DNA of 49,803 nucleotides from Planctomycetia bacterium (GTDB taxonomy: Bacteria > Planctomycetota > Planctomycetia > Pirellulales > UBA1268): positions 1 through 49,803 of the forward strand of contig JAPLNR010000006.1 of assembly GCA_026401035.1 (NCBI GenBank), in the 5' to 3' direction. The notes under the pieces are model-generated. The model did not search any database and was not told the origin of the DNA. It saw only the letters and a list, made by a program, of their open reading frames with translations. Shown here one piece after another: positions 1 through 8,614 of this stretch. A program made the position numbers and the translations under genes. Each line of letters begins with the position of its first letter. Positions within the stretch are counted from its first letter, which is position 1.

Positions 1-141
1 GGCGGCCGCCAAGGCCACCTTGGCCTTAAACGGAGCCCCATACACACGTCGCTTGCCCGGCATCGTCATCCTCCTGATAGGGGGCCTCCAAGCCCGGAGG
101 CTCCACCTTATCAGGGCGCCCGAAATCCAGGGTCCACCTCA
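1..141 (-). mobile_element. IS3-family insertion sequence, left end only (cut by window edge)
   Basis: The minus strand starts an ORF at 63 reading MPGKRRVYGAPFKAKVALAA, which runs off the window at position 1. This resembles the N-terminus of IS3-family OrfA proteins (HTH_Tnp_1). A good Shine-Dalgarno sequence (AGGAGG, 70-75) lies just upstream. About 78 bases before the start the minus strand reads TGAGGTGGACC, ending at 141, which fits an IS3-type terminal inverted repeat beginning with TG. What is seen is only 21 codons and one end. Whether the rest of the element is intact lies outside the window. The family is fairly clear; the subgroup is not. Confidence 0.62.
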
Positions 142-207
142 GCCGTCCCGTAGCCGGAACCTCACCATTCAACGGCAGACGCAGAATCCACTTCCCAAGA
201 AAGCGGT

Positions 208-1284
208 CTACGAGCGCAGGGATTCCCCCATGATCAGCATCGCGTCGCCGTAGCTCAAAAACCGATACCGCTCTCGAATCGCCTCCTCGTATGCCAGCCG
301 GATCAGTTCCCGCGATGCAAACGTACTCACGAGCACCATGAGCGTGGTCCGCGGCATGTGAAAATTCGTCAACAGGCCGTCGATCACACGGAAGGAAAAC
401 CCGGGCTTGATGAACAGATCGGTCGGCCCGCTCCAGGCCGCGAGCGTGCCCGCTGGTGATCTGGCCGCCGCCGTCTCGAGCGTGCGGACGGCGGTGGTGC
501 CGACCGCGATCACGCGGCCCCCCCGCGTCTTCGTCTCGCGCACTGCCGTGGCCGTTTCCGCCGGGCATGCGCACCACTCGGTATGCATCGGATGGTCTTC
601 GAGGCTGTCCGCGGTGATCGGCCGGAACGTGTCGAGCCCGACGTGCAGCGTGACGCTCGCCCGGTGGATGCCCCGGGCTGCGAGCGTGGCGAGAAGTTGA
701 TCCGTGAAGTGAAGACCCGCCGTCGGGGCGGCCGCGGAGCCGCGTTCCCGGGCAAACACGGTCTGATACCGTTCGAGATCACCCTGTGTCTCCTCACCGC
801 CGCGGATGTAGCCCGGCAGTGGCACCCGGCCCACCTGCTCGAGGATCTCCGCCGCCGGTCCGGTGGCATCGGGCACGGCAAGCCATGTGCCGCCGCCGGC
901 GCGGCCGATCAACTCGAGCGTGAGGGCATCATGGCCGGCGCGGTCGACGAGGATCACGCGCTCACCGATCGCGGGCCGGCCGCGCGTGTGGGCGAGAATC
1001 CGCCAGACGCCCTGCTCCGGCTCGGCCTGCAGGAAAAGACCCTCCCACTTTCCACCCGTGGCCGCCCGGCGGCCGATGAGCCGCGCGGGGACGACCCGCG
1101 TGTCGTTGACGACGACGAGGTCGCCGGGCTCCAGCAGGTCGGGCAGGTCGCGGATGTGCCGATGGGCGAGCGTGCCGTCGCTCCGCCGCACGACGAGCAG
1201 CCGCGCGGCATCCCGGCGATCGAGAGCCTGCTGCGCGATCAGTTCCGGTGGCAGTTCGTAGTCGTAGAGGTCGGCGTCGGCCAT
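208..1284 (-). CDS. queA: tRNA preQ1(34) S-adenosylmethionine ribosyltransferase-isomerase QueA
   Basis: Cytoplasmic queuosine-biosynthesis enzyme that transfers and isomerises the ribosyl part of SAM onto preQ1 at tRNA position 34, giving epoxyqueuosine. The 358-residue product has the full QueA pattern: N-terminal [22 protein letters not shown], the PTAGLHFT block, the THVGLDTF-like segment [22 protein letters not shown] and a C-terminal SYGDAMLI. Length is normal for the family. I start at the ATG at 1284 rather than the in-frame TTG at 1302 because family members begin just before this DYELP segment. The gene stands alone. Its upstream side at about 1320 is occupied by a displaced rsmH fragment, so its promoter must lie in roughly 35 bases or inside that fragment. 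Confidence 0.96.
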   Translation of the reverse strand: MADADLYDYELPPELIAQQALDRRDAARLLVVRRSDGTLAHRHIRDLPDLLEPGDLVVVNDTRVVPARLIGRRAATGGKWEGLFLQAEPEQGVWRILAHTRGRPAIGERVILVDRAGHDALTLELIGRAGGGTWLAVPDATGPAAEILEQVGRVPLPGYIRGGEETQGDLERYQTVFARERGSAAAPTAGLHFTDQLLATLAARGIHRASVTLHVGLDTFRPITADSLEDHPMHTEWCACPAETATAVRETKTRGGRVIAVGTTAVRTLETAAARSPAGTLAAWSGPTDLFIKPGFSFRVIDGLLTNFHMPRTTLMVLVSTFASRELIRLAYEEAIRERYRFLSYGDAMLIMGESLRS

Positions 1285-1319
1285 CCGCAAATCGTATCCC
1301 AAAACGCGGCCACTCGATC

Positions 1320-1466
1320 GACAAGGTCGACGGCGTGCTCCTCGACGTCGGGCTGTCGAGCGACCAGCTCTCCGACCACAACCGCGGATTTTCGTTCGAC
1401 TCCGAGGGCCCGCTCAATCTGCGGTTCGATCCGACGGAGGGCGAGCCGAGCGGGTCCGCCGCCGCG
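1320..1466 (+). pseudogene. rsmH: Internal fragment of 16S rRNA methyltransferase gene rsmH (mraW)
   Basis: A short plus-strand reading frame gives [19 protein letters not shown] followed by [19 protein letters not shown]. This matches the conserved middle of RsmH (DGILxDLGVSSxQLDxxxRGFSFxxDGPLDMRMD). Only about 49 codons are present, with neither the N-terminal SAM-binding start nor the C-terminal half. It begins 36 bases from the queA start codon and ends at repeat copy A (1468). It is therefore a stranded piece of a core cell-division-cluster gene, and no other dcw gene is nearby. The family match is strong; that it was moved by the adjacent IS91-type end is inference. Confidence 0.82.
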
Positions 1467-1467
1467 T

Positions 1468-1566
1468 GATCCGCTGTTTCGGGATCAGGAAGACCGGGCA
1501 CTCAGCTCGCGAGTCGCTCGTCAGCCGGGAGACCGTTGCTGAAGTGCCATTAGCCGGGCTATCCTT
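1468..1566 (+). repeat. IS91-type 3'-end repeat, copy A (solo)
   Basis: Begins GATCCGCTGTTTCGGGA and ends GCCGGGCTATCCTT. The same segment forms the 3' end of the IS91-type relic at 39.5-40.3 kb (copy C) and occurs again as copies B and D. Copy A has no transposase attached and abuts the rsmH fragment on its left. All four copies stop at the same TATCCTT, after which the sequences differ, so this is a true element boundary. It is more diverged than C and D. Confidence 0.8.
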
Positions 1567-1584
1567 CATTGACCGGGCAACCCT

Positions 1585-1875
1585 TTACCCTTCTGAACGA
1601 ATGGCGATCTGCCCCTCGACGAACTGGTGAATCAGGCCCGAGATCAGGCTTTGATACGGGATACCCTGCTCGGCCGCCTTCCGCTGGATGCCAGCGAGGT
1701 CGTGATCGGATAGCCGGATATTGATCCGCCGGTCCTTGCGGGTCGTGTTGTCGGCGGCTTCCGCAAACCCCGCCAGCAACGCCGGCGTCGGGTCGTGAAG
1801 AACCAATTCGTCGCGGTCGAATGCCTCGATGATCTCTTTCTCGTGCTGATTCAGCCGAGTCGTGGGGCGTTTCAT
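1585..1875 (-). CDS. CopG/BrnA-like antitoxin
   Basis: A 96-residue protein whose C-terminal half (RRINIRLSDHDLAGIQRKA, then EQGIPYQSLISGLIHQFVEG) is the ribbon-helix-helix pattern of CopG/BrnA-type antitoxins. It would bind the toxin and repress the shared promoter. It follows the toxin gene with a 4-base ATGA overlap (1872-1875), so the two are translationally coupled in toxin-first order, as in brnT-brnA modules. The pair sits between repeat copy A and the IS91 relic, a usual place for a small stabilising module. Family call is confident; the exact subfamily (BrnA or the COG5304 CopG group) is less so. Confidence 0.82.
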   Translation of the reverse strand: MKRPTTRLNQHEKEIIEAFDRDELVLHDPTPALLAGFAEAADNTTRKDRRINIRLSDHDLAGIQRKAAEQGIPYQSLISGLIHQFVEGQIAIRSEG

Positions 1876-2156
1876 GGCCGGCTCCTTTTTTCCTGCAGGT
1901 ACTGCCGCGTTGCCTTGCGGCTGGGAATGATGGTCCGCAGATGGATCACATCGCCCGCAACGTCGAACGGCACCAGAAAGATGTATTCATCGACGATGAC
2001 GAAGGCGATCGATTGGTGCGGGTACTTCTCGGGATTCGGATGCGGACTTGTCTTCCAAACGTCGCCGCGGCCAAGATGCACTACGATCTCTTCGAACGAG
2101 ATTCGGCGGTGCTCCCGCAGCCAGGCATTTTTCTCGGGCTTCCATTCGAACCGCAT
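1872..2156 (-). CDS. BrnT-like toxin
   Basis: A 94-residue protein beginning MRFEWKPEKNAWLREHRRIS and continuing with ISFEEIVVHL, the opening typical of BrnT-type toxins (FEWDxxKNxxLxxxxxISFEEA). The C-terminal stretch LRTIIPSRKATRQYLQEKR is also typical. BrnT proteins are RelE-fold ribonucleases that halt translation when not neutralised. The spacing HPNPEKYP and the VPF segment match a group usually found with the same kind of CopG antitoxin. It overlaps the antitoxin by 4 bases. No clear ribosome-binding site is visible. Nuclease activity is known for the family, not shown here. Confidence 0.75.
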   Translation of the reverse strand: MRFEWKPEKNAWLREHRRISFEEIVVHLGRGDVWKTSPHPNPEKYPHQSIAFVIVDEYIFLVPFDVAGDVIHLRTIIPSRKATRQYLQEKRSRP

Positions 2157-2179
2157 GCCAAAGTATGCCTTTTAGGCAC

Positions 2180-2909
2180 ACACTCAGCAAGGCCGGGGGC
2201 GCCCCGGCTGCCCGACGGCCTCGAGTTCGGCGGCCAGCCGTTGCAGGCCCCGCGGCGTCTCGTCGCTACGAGCGGCGTCGGCCCGAGAAACCACCACGTG
2301 CATCTCCACGCATGCGTGACCGACGGCGTCTTCGTGCCGGCTGCCGCCGAAGCAGCACGTGACACCCCGCCGGCGTTCCTACCGGCGCGGCCAATCACCC
2401 CGGCCAATCTGGCCGCGCTTACAGCGCGGGTGCGCCGCCGCGTGATCCGGTGGTTCCGCATGCAGCGGCTGCTCGACGCCGCGGCTGCTGCCAACATGCT
2501 CGCCTGGGAGAACACCGGGTTTTCAGTCGACGCGAGCGTCCGGATCACGCTCGTCGACCGCGATGTGCCGAGAGGCTGCTGTGATGCGCATCACAAGCCC
2601 CGCTCGCACGACACGTCGCGGATTGCCTGGGCGAAACTGATGGCCCGGGTGGGTGAGGAGTTTCCGCTCGAGTGCCCAGCGTGCGGCGGCGACATCCGGC
2701 TGATCGCCTTCATCACGGAACCGGGGCCGATCCGGAAGATCCTCACGCATCTTGGCGAACCGCTCGAGCCGGCACCAATCGCAGCCGCGCGGGGCCCTCC
2801 GACCGACTGGGGCGAGCTCGTGCAGGTCCATGACGGTCGCGAAGCGGTTCAGGTGTTGCCCGACGAGTTGCCCGACGAGCTGCCCGCGATCGACATCCAC
2901 AGCCTCTGA
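2180..2909 (+). pseudogene. IS91-family (Y2) transposase relic 1, internally deleted
   Basis: The frame ending at 2909 carries pieces of an IS91-type rolling-circle transposase. First comes HHVHLHACVTDGVF, the HxH metal-binding region, then FLPARPITPANLAALTARVR and LAWENTGFSVDASVRI. The sequence then jumps from DRDVP straight to the conserved tail ARVGEEFPLECPACGGDIR, IAFITEPGPIRKILTHLGEP and PTDWGELVQ. The tyrosine-bearing catalytic core between these blocks is missing, as is the N-terminus. It cannot be active. It is followed by the element's 3' end (repeat copy B). Upstream homology fades near 2180, so the left edge is approximate. Confidence 0.85.
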
Positions 2910-3036
2910 CCGGTGCCGGACACGAGGCATCAACGCAGCCGCCACGCGGCCCGACTCGGAGAGACTCCGCGCACAAACCAGAAAACCGCCACTTCGGAGG
3001 GTGAAGGCAGGCGGATTGGGAAGCACCTGGTGTGGG

Positions 3037-3118
3037 CCGGGACACAGGAGCACCCGACTCACGAGCCGCTCATCAGTCGGGCGACGCTTGCGGAAGTGCC
3101 ATTGGCCGGGCTATCCTT
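3037..3118 (+). repeat. IS91-type 3'-end repeat, copy B (attached to relic 1)
   Basis: Lies about 205 bases after the transposase relic's stop codon, the same distance as copy C from relic 2. It ends GCCATTGGCCGGGCTATCCTT. The inner part is diverged, but the last 40 bases align with copies A, C and D. This position identifies the repeat family as the element's own 3' terminus. Confidence 0.78.
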
Positions 3119-3190
3119 AGCCCGGGCGGCCGGCCAGCGCCGACACGAAAAATCCGGCCATGAGCGTGGATAGGAAGCTCCTCGCAGCCC

Positions 3191-3697
3191 TCACTCAATG
3201 GCAAACGTGAACTCGTTTGTCCGGTCGGCGGCCACTTCGGCTGCCAGAGGCGTCGTCGCCGCCGACGTGTATGCGTTGGGCACGAGCTGGACGGAAAAGG
3301 CGTTGGCTTCTTCCGGAGCGGCGGAGAGCGTCCGGTCGCCCATCTGCTTGCGATGCGCGGCCAGATGCTTGCGGTACTCGGCCGCCGGAAGGGACGTCCC
3401 CACCACCGACTTCGAGATCGTCACCTTGAACGCGCCGGGCAGCGCCCCATTGCCGGTGACGCGCGGGCTGTAGTTGGTCTGGAGTGCAAACCGGCCGTCG
3501 GCACCGGTGACGGCCGAACTCACCCGTACGACGCCGTCGATCGGCGGCTGCGGTGCAAAGACGACGATCGCACCGTCCAAGGGCTGACCGTTCATCGTCA
3601 CCTGGCCAGCCACGGGAACGAGCGGCAGGCGCTGTCCGCAGCCAGCGGCACAGCAGCCGACGGCTCCGAGTGCGAGCAGGAGGCGTGCGACTACCAC
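3191..3697 (-). CDS. Secreted lipoprotein with carboxypeptidase-regulatory-like fold
   Basis: 168 residues from a GTG start that overlaps the end of the DUF1559 gene by 7 bases; an AAGGA sequence lies 11 bases before it. A short signal peptide ends in a lipobox-like CCAAGC. It is followed by [21 protein letters not shown], the opening of a carboxypeptidase-regulatory/transthyretin-like beta-sandwich. Small lipoproteins of this type are very common in planctomycetes and often sit next to DUF1559 genes, as here. The role is unknown; a cell-envelope location is likely. Third gene of a three-gene operon. Confidence 0.8.
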   Translation of the reverse strand: MVVARLLLALGAVGCCAAGCGQRLPLVPVAGQVTMNGQPLDGAIVVFAPQPPIDGVVRVSSAVTGADGRFALQTNYSPRVTGNGALPGAFKVTISKSVVGTSLPAAEYRKHLAAHRKQMGDRTLSAAPEEANAFSVQLVPNAYTSAATTPLAAEVAADRTNEFTFAIE

Positions 3698-4929
3698 GTA
3701 TCACTCAATCCTTCCTGGCCGCGCATCGTGCCGAGTGCGCCCCACACACCATACGGGCTGGGGCCTGTATACGGATTGCGCCACTTGTTAAAGGGGTCGG
3801 CGGCGTTGGGATTGTCGGTCCGCGTGATGTCGCCGACATCGATCGTCTCGTTGACGCTGCGAATCGCACCGTCGGCCATCAGCACGTTCATGCTGCCGCC
3901 GGAATGGTAGGTGCTCGCCGAAAAGAGCCCCGAACCACTGTCGTATTCATGCTCGATGCAAGACGGGCTATTGGGCGGCAGCACGGTGTTGAAGCCACCC
4001 ATCGATGTGTAGCCATTGTGCCAGAGGCTGCCGAGCGTTCGCTCATCCTGCACGGACACGCCGGGCCGATAGCGACCGCCGGAGGCCGTCGCCAGGCAAA
4101 GACTGGGGTTGTTGTGCATGCCCGTCTGGTTGTTGGCCGCCAGGCCGCGGACATCGGTCGAATCGACGGCATTCGCCCGCTCGGCCACCATGACCGTGCA
4201 GCTCAGCCCGTCCAGCACGTGAGCCTGGGTGACCCGCCTGTTCACGCCGAACAGCCCGCGGGGAAGCCCGCCCCTCCGGTCGTGGACGTCTTCCTCTCTT
4301 TGCCCGTTATTTTCCGCGATCCGATCTCCCAGGCTCATCGCGTAATGCCGTCGGCCTCCTTGGTTGGTGTTGCTTCCGCCGTACGCCAATCCTCGCGGGG
4401 CAGTCGGGCATTCGAAGACCGGCAGTTTTGCCTGCCAGGGCGGGTAGTATGAAGCGTCTCGGATGGGACCCATCGGCATAATCACCGCGCCGCCAAACGT
4501 GCCTGGCGCGTTGATCACATCCCACAACGGCATCTGCTCCAGGTATGGCACGAGATAGACAAACCCGCTGATCGACTGCTCGTTGCCACGGGGCGTTGAC
4601 CAACGATTGCAAATGGCCCCGCCGCCCCAAGCCTCCTGCCAGGCGGCGATATCGGCTGGGGAATTCGACTTGGGGGAGCAGGGGGCTGGTCCGCCGTAGT
4701 TGGAAACTCCTCGCAGAAACGGCAGATGCCCGTGTGCGGCAAGGTGCTGCTGAAAGGCTGCCCCGATCTGCTTGAGGTTCCCCGCACAGGCCGACCGGCG
4801 GGCCGATTCCCGGGCCGACTGCACTGCCGGCAGCAAGAGCGCCACGAGCAGGCCGATGATCGCGATGACGACAAGCACCTCGACCAGCGTCATCCCGGGC
4901 TGGGGCCGACGAGAGCGTTGCCGGTTCAC
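3691..4929 (-). CDS. DUF1559 pseudopilin-like protein (type IV prepilin signal)
   Basis: About 412 residues. The N-terminus has a prepilin leader ending RRPQPG, then [20 protein letters not shown] with the conserved Glu at +5, a single hydrophobic helix. Then comes [20 protein letters not shown], the hallmark of planctomycete DUF1559 proteins, and a C-terminal [16 protein letters not shown] typical of the family. I choose the GTG at 4929 because it gives a short leader and has AGGGGAC just upstream. Any in-frame start further upstream would overlap the preceding PEP-CTERM gene extensively. The start is 2 bases after the stop of that gene. DUF1559 proteins are thought to be processed by a prepilin peptidase; their function is not known. 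Confidence 0.9.
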   Translation of the reverse strand: MNRQRSRRPQPGMTLVEVLVVIAIIGLLVALLLPAVQSARESARRSACAGNLKQIGAAFQQHLAAHGHLPFLRGVSNYGGPAPCSPKSNSPADIAAWQEAWGGGAICNRWSTPRGNEQSISGFVYLVPYLEQMPLWDVINAPGTFGGAVIMPMGPIRDASYYPPWQAKLPVFECPTAPRGLAYGGSNTNQGGRRHYAMSLGDRIAENNGQREEDVHDRRGGLPRGLFGVNRRVTQAHVLDGLSCTVMVAERANAVDSTDVRGLAANNQTGMHNNPSLCLATASGGRYRPGVSVQDERTLGSLWHNGYTSMGGFNTVLPPNSPSCIEHEYDSGSGLFSASTYHSGGSMNVLMADGAIRSVNETIDVGDITRTDNPNAADPFNKWRNPYTGPSPYGVWGALGTMRGQEGLSDTW

Positions 4930-4931
4930 AA

Positions 4932-7109
4932 TCAGTCCCCTGCCGGACAGTTCCCTGCCAGACAGTCTCCAGCAAGACGACGGCGTCTGCGGTAGCCAGC
5001 CACCCCGGCCGCGATCACGATGCCGCAGCCGGCCAAGAGGCACGTGCCGGGCTCTGGGACGACGATCACGAGTTGTCCCGTCACGGACGAGAACTCGAGC
5101 GACTGGCCGCCGGCCGTGTTCGACGACTTCCACCCGGTGGCCGTCGGGTTCCACTCGAGACCTGTGTAGAACCCGCCGACGACGGCCACTCCCGCGAAGT
5201 TGCCCGCCAGTGACGAGCCGGCTGCCGGCGTGAACAAGTCGAATGTCGTGTTGTCGCCGAACAGGCTCGAGAATTCGAGCGTGAGGTTGCCGCCAAACTG
5301 GAGGATGCCGTTATTGACGACGTCCACGGCGTCGTAGAAGCCCGTGCCATGCGAGGGCGACGTGGCTCGGCTGGTGCCGAAGATCTCCATGAGTGTCGTG
5401 CCCGAGAGCACGGTCGTGCCGGCGTCGTAGGTGAACAGGCCCGGGCTGTTGCCCGGCGAGAACGTGCCGAGCACGTTCAACGTGCCGCTGGAAGCCAGGC
5501 GCACGGTGCCGCCACCGCCAAGGAGTTGGTCCGCACCGATCGAGAAGCCCGCGGCCTTCGCGGTCAGGTCGAGCACGGCCGCCGATGATCCGGCATCGCC
5601 GACGATGATCGACGACGAATTCGCGAACGATCCCAGACTCGTGAGGGCGAGCGTACCGGCGTTCACGGAGGTGGTGCCCGTGTAGGTGTTGGCGCCGTTG
5701 AGCACGAGCGTCCCGGATCCGAGCTGGCGAACGTTGATCCCGCCGCCGATCACGCTGTTGAAGTCGGTGCCCTGCGTGATCGTGTTCGAACGATTGAAGG
5801 CGAGGGTCGCCCCGGTGGAGCCCGTGATCGCGCTCGACGACGCGAGTGCGCCGGTCGTACTGCCGCCGCCGATTTGCAGCGTGCCCTGGTTGACCGTCGT
5901 GGTGCCGGTGTAGGTGTTGGTTCCGTTGAGCACGAGCGTCCCGGATCCGAGCTGGCGAACGTTGATCCCGCCGCCGATCACGCTATTGAAGTCGGTGCCC
6001 TGCGTGATCGTGTTCGAACGGTTGAAGGCGAGCGTCGCCCCGGTGGAGCCCGTGATCGCGCTCGACGACGAGAGTGCGCCGGTCAGGCCGCCGCCGCCGA
6101 TTTGCAGCGTACCCTGGTTGACCGTCGTGGCGCCGGTGTACGTATTGCTGCCGCCGAGTGTCCAGGTGCCCGCAGAGGCTTTGGTGAGCGCAAGCACGCC
6201 GGCAGTCGAATTATTATTCCGAATGACACCCTCGATCACGCCATTATTTGCACCACCAAGGATCAGGGTCCGGGTGCTCGCGACCAGTGGCCGCTCCGCG
6301 TTAAAGGTGCCACTCGTGAACGTGATGGTTCCGGTCCCGTTATTATCAATGCGGGAATTCGAATTCTGGGTGGCATGATCAATGCCAAGCGTGACCCCGC
6401 GATTCGTGGACGTGGCTGCGCCCGTGTATTCAAGCGTTGTCTCAACCGTGCCAGCACCTATCTGAATACCGCCAAGGCCAGCCGAACTGGCTATCCCTTG
6501 GTTGGTCAGCGTGTTCATGACCGTTGTACCGCCGTTCAGCCTTGCACTGCTAAAGGTGTTTAAGCCGGACAATACCACCTTGCCTGAGCCGGTGGAGGGC
6601 GCGATGGTTACCAATACCCTGTTGCTGCCATCGTCGCTGATCACGCCGCTGACTTCGATGCTATGGTGGGCCGCCGCGGAAATTGTACGGACCCCACCTC
6701 TCACCTCCATATTGAGCGCGATCGTGTCCGTCAGCGGCACGGAGACGGAACTCGCGGTGGCCGTAATGTCTCCACCCAGGAGCAGCAGATTGCCAGACAG
6801 CGTGAATTGGCCGGTCTTTCCCGGCGTACCGTCATTCGAGAATCGTATCGCTGTGTTTCCCGTTGGAGTGCCCAGGCCCACGCGCAGATTGGTCAAGTCG
6901 TTGGTGGTAGTGGTGCGGGTCTCGCCGCCAAACCGAATCGTGTCGCTGGTGACGGGAACGCCGATGGACCAGTTCCCGGCCGTACTCCAGTTATTGTCTG
7001 CGCCGCCGCCAATCCACGTGGTTTCGGCAGCCTGTGCTGAAGCAGCCATGCCCAGGATCGCTGCCAGGAAGGCTGATTTTCTCACCGCGGCCTGGTGCGT
7101 CCCGCTCAT
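4932..7109 (-). CDS. PEP-CTERM surface protein with autotransporter-type beta-strand repeats
   Basis: 725 residues: signal peptide (to about AQAAE), then beta-helix-type repeats of the PATR kind such as [20 protein letters not shown] and [12 protein letters not shown]. Near residue 690 is a PEP-CTERM sorting signal: VPEPGT, a hydrophobic stretch and an arginine cluster (YRRRRR). Proteins of this class are exported and processed by exosortase into the envelope or extracellular matrix. Two central repeat units are almost identical at DNA level (5680-6135). Unusually, about 15 residues with [10 protein letters not shown] follow the arginine cluster, encoded by a small 15-base repeat that also provides the ribosome-binding region of the next gene. 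First gene of the operon. Confidence 0.88.
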   Translation of the reverse strand: MSGTHQAAVRKSAFLAAILGMAASAQAAETTWIGGGADNNWSTAGNWSIGVPVTSDTIRFGGETRTTTTNDLTNLRVGLGTPTGNTAIRFSNDGTPGKTGQFTLSGNLLLLGGDITATASSVSVPLTDTIALNMEVRGGVRTISAAAHHSIEVSGVISDDGSNRVLVTIAPSTGSGKVVLSGLNTFSSARLNGGTTVMNTLTNQGIASSAGLGGIQIGAGTVETTLEYTGAATSTNRGVTLGIDHATQNSNSRIDNNGTGTITFTSGTFNAERPLVASTRTLILGGANNGVIEGVIRNNNSTAGVLALTKASAGTWTLGGSNTYTGATTVNQGTLQIGGGGLTGALSSSSAITGSTGATLAFNRSNTITQGTDFNSVIGGGINVRQLGSGTLVLNGTNTYTGTTTVNQGTLQIGGGSTTGALASSSAITGSTGATLAFNRSNTITQGTDFNSVIGGGINVRQLGSGTLVLNGANTYTGTTSVNAGTLALTSLGSFANSSSIIVGDAGSSAAVLDLTAKAAGFSIGADQLLGGGGTVRLASSGTLNVLGTFSPGNSPGLFTYDAGTTVLSGTTLMEIFGTSRATSPSHGTGFYDAVDVVNNGILQFGGNLTLEFSSLFGDNTTFDLFTPAAGSSLAGNFAGVAVVGGFYTGLEWNPTATGWKSSNTAGGQSLEFSSVTGQLVIVVPEPGTCLLAGCGIVIAAGVAGYRRRRRLAGDCLAGNCPAGD
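5680..6135 (-). repeat. 228-bp tandem repeat inside the PEP-CTERM gene
   Basis: Two units of exactly 228 bases (76 codons) follow each other, differing at only a handful of positions; the period can be seen from the GTGTAGGTGTTGG at 5680 and again at 5908. Each encodes one PATR-type unit containing [19 protein letters not shown]. The near-identity suggests recent duplication or ongoing unit-number change. Confidence 0.88.
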
Positions 7110-7290
7110 GCCCCATCCCCAAAAAGTGCGAGTTTATCGCTTTTAAACTATTTATGCCGGCCAGGATTGTGATTGGACAAAAAAATCTCGATACCCAAGA
7201 AAAATCCTCAATGTGGGGGAGCCACGGGCCGACAGGGCGGCAAAACGGCCAATTTTGCAGTTCCCAGGGCGAGAGTGACGGAGAGCCGCC
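7110..7290 (-). other. Intergenic region upstream of the PEP-CTERM operon
   Basis: 181 bases without a gene. The minus strand has an AT-rich tract with a possible sigma-70-like promoter (TTGTCC, an 18-base gap, CATAAA) about 50-75 bases before the 7109 start. It is weak and unsupported by other copies. No clear terminator was seen for the DUF1552 gene, which ends at 7291. Confidence 0.3.
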
Positions 7291-8589
7291 TCATGCGACC
7301 AATTCCTCGAGGATTCCAGTCGAGTCGCCGTGTTTCTCGACCTCGACGCCCGACCCCTTGAGGATCGTGAGCCAGGCATTGCACAGCGGCGTGTTTTTGG
7401 CCGCGACGATGTTGTGGCCGAGCTTCAGGCCGGCACCGCCACCAGCGAGCAGTGTCGGACAGTTCTGCAGCGTGTGGCCGGTGCGGATGTTACTGCCGTA
7501 CGCGAGCGTGACGTGGTCGAAGAGCCGCGTGCCGTCAGCTTCCTTCGTGGCCTTGAGTTTGTCGAGGAAGCCGGCAAGCAGTTCGCTCTGCCCGATGTCG
7601 CGGCGCTCTGAGGCATCGAGCTTTTCGCCGAGTGTCGTGTGATAGTGGCTCATGTCGTGCGGAAAGACGTTGATGGCGAGGCTGGTGAGCAGGCTCATGA
7701 TCGGCTGCCGATAGGTGAACACGCGGGAACTGTCGGTCTGCATCGCGGCGATCATGATGTCGTATAGGACCGCGATCTCGTCGCGACCGGCGAGGCCGGG
7801 CTTGGGCTCCGCGAAAGGTGCCGCAGGCTGCGGGACGCCGATCCATTGCTCGTCTTTGCTCAGGCGTGTCTCGATGTCGCGGACACTCTGGAAGTATTCA
7901 TCGACCTTTGCGGAGTCGGCACTGCTCAAGCCGCGCTGGACCGACCTGGCGTTTTCGAGCACAGCGTCGAGGACGCTGCGCTTTTCGGCAAGCAGCGCGC
8001 GCTGCTGCTCGATCGGCGTGTTGTCTGCGGCAAACAGGCGATGGTAGGCGGCCAGCGGTCCGTTGAGGCCGGCAACCGGCCTGCCGCTCACGTCCCAGGC
8101 GAGCGAAAGGCCCGGCCCGTGGCCGGACTGCCCCATTTCGCCCTCGGTTCCGTTGAAGTGCAACGATGAAAATCGGGTGTGAAGTCCAAACTTCTGTGCC
8201 GCGACCTGGTCTGCGCTGATGCTGTTGGTGAAACTCTGGCCCGGCTGCGCGTAACGGTTGGCGCCGGTCAGCCACATGGTGCTGCCCCAATGGCCCTCGT
8301 TGGAATACTTGTGCGCAAGTCCTTGGACGATGCTGAAATCGGCCTTGTGCCGCGCCAGCGGGCCGAGCCCCTTGGGCAGTTCATAGTCTGCCCCGGGCGT
8401 GTCGATGTTGGGAAACCACGTCGACTCCGTCACGCCCCAGCCGAAGCCGAGGAAAATCAGCCGCTTTGGTGCAGCCTCTGCGGTGCTTGCCGAGGCGAAG
8501 CGGCGAAAGCCGAGCGACTCGAGCACGGGCAGGGCGACGATCGCGCTGGAGGATTGGAGGCAATGACGGCGGGAGAAGCGTGTGTTCAT
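7291..8589 (-). CDS. DUF1552 secreted protein
   Basis: 432 residues with the DUF1552 pattern: an N-terminal signal with a weak twin-arginine-like start (FSRRHCLQSSSAIVALPVLE), then PKRLIFLGFGWGV, SIVQGLAHKYSNEGHWGSTM, LRDIETR-like SVRDIETRLS, and the C-terminal HVTLAYGSNIRTGHTLQNCP followed by LLAGGGAGLKLG. In planctomycetes and relatives DUF1552 genes nearly always pair with a DUF1592-type cytochrome gene, as here (25-base gap). The biochemical role is undetermined; an exported partner of the PSCyt protein is the usual reading. Last gene of the ECF sigma operon. Confidence 0.92.
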   Translation of the reverse strand: MNTRFSRRHCLQSSSAIVALPVLESLGFRRFASASTAEAAPKRLIFLGFGWGVTESTWFPNIDTPGADYELPKGLGPLARHKADFSIVQGLAHKYSNEGHWGSTMWLTGANRYAQPGQSFTNSISADQVAAQKFGLHTRFSSLHFNGTEGEMGQSGHGPGLSLAWDVSGRPVAGLNGPLAAYHRLFAADNTPIEQQRALLAEKRSVLDAVLENARSVQRGLSSADSAKVDEYFQSVRDIETRLSKDEQWIGVPQPAAPFAEPKPGLAGRDEIAVLYDIMIAAMQTDSSRVFTYRQPIMSLLTSLAINVFPHDMSHYHTTLGEKLDASERRDIGQSELLAGFLDKLKATKEADGTRLFDHVTLAYGSNIRTGHTLQNCPTLLAGGGAGLKLGHNIVAAKNTPLCNAWLTILKGSGVEVEKHGDSTGILEELVA

Positions 8590-8614
8590 GGGTGTGTGCT
8601 CGAATACCCTTAGG

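Noticed and set aside
583..1542. Long plus-strand frame across queA
   Set aside because: Opposite strand of queA with no conserved motif; only the separate short rsmH frame at 1320-1466 is meaningful.
3119..3163. Short minus-strand frame MAGFFVSALAGRPG next to repeat copy B
   Set aside because: Fourteen codons ending at the repeat; similar in position to the cut gene at repeat C but too short to separate from chance.
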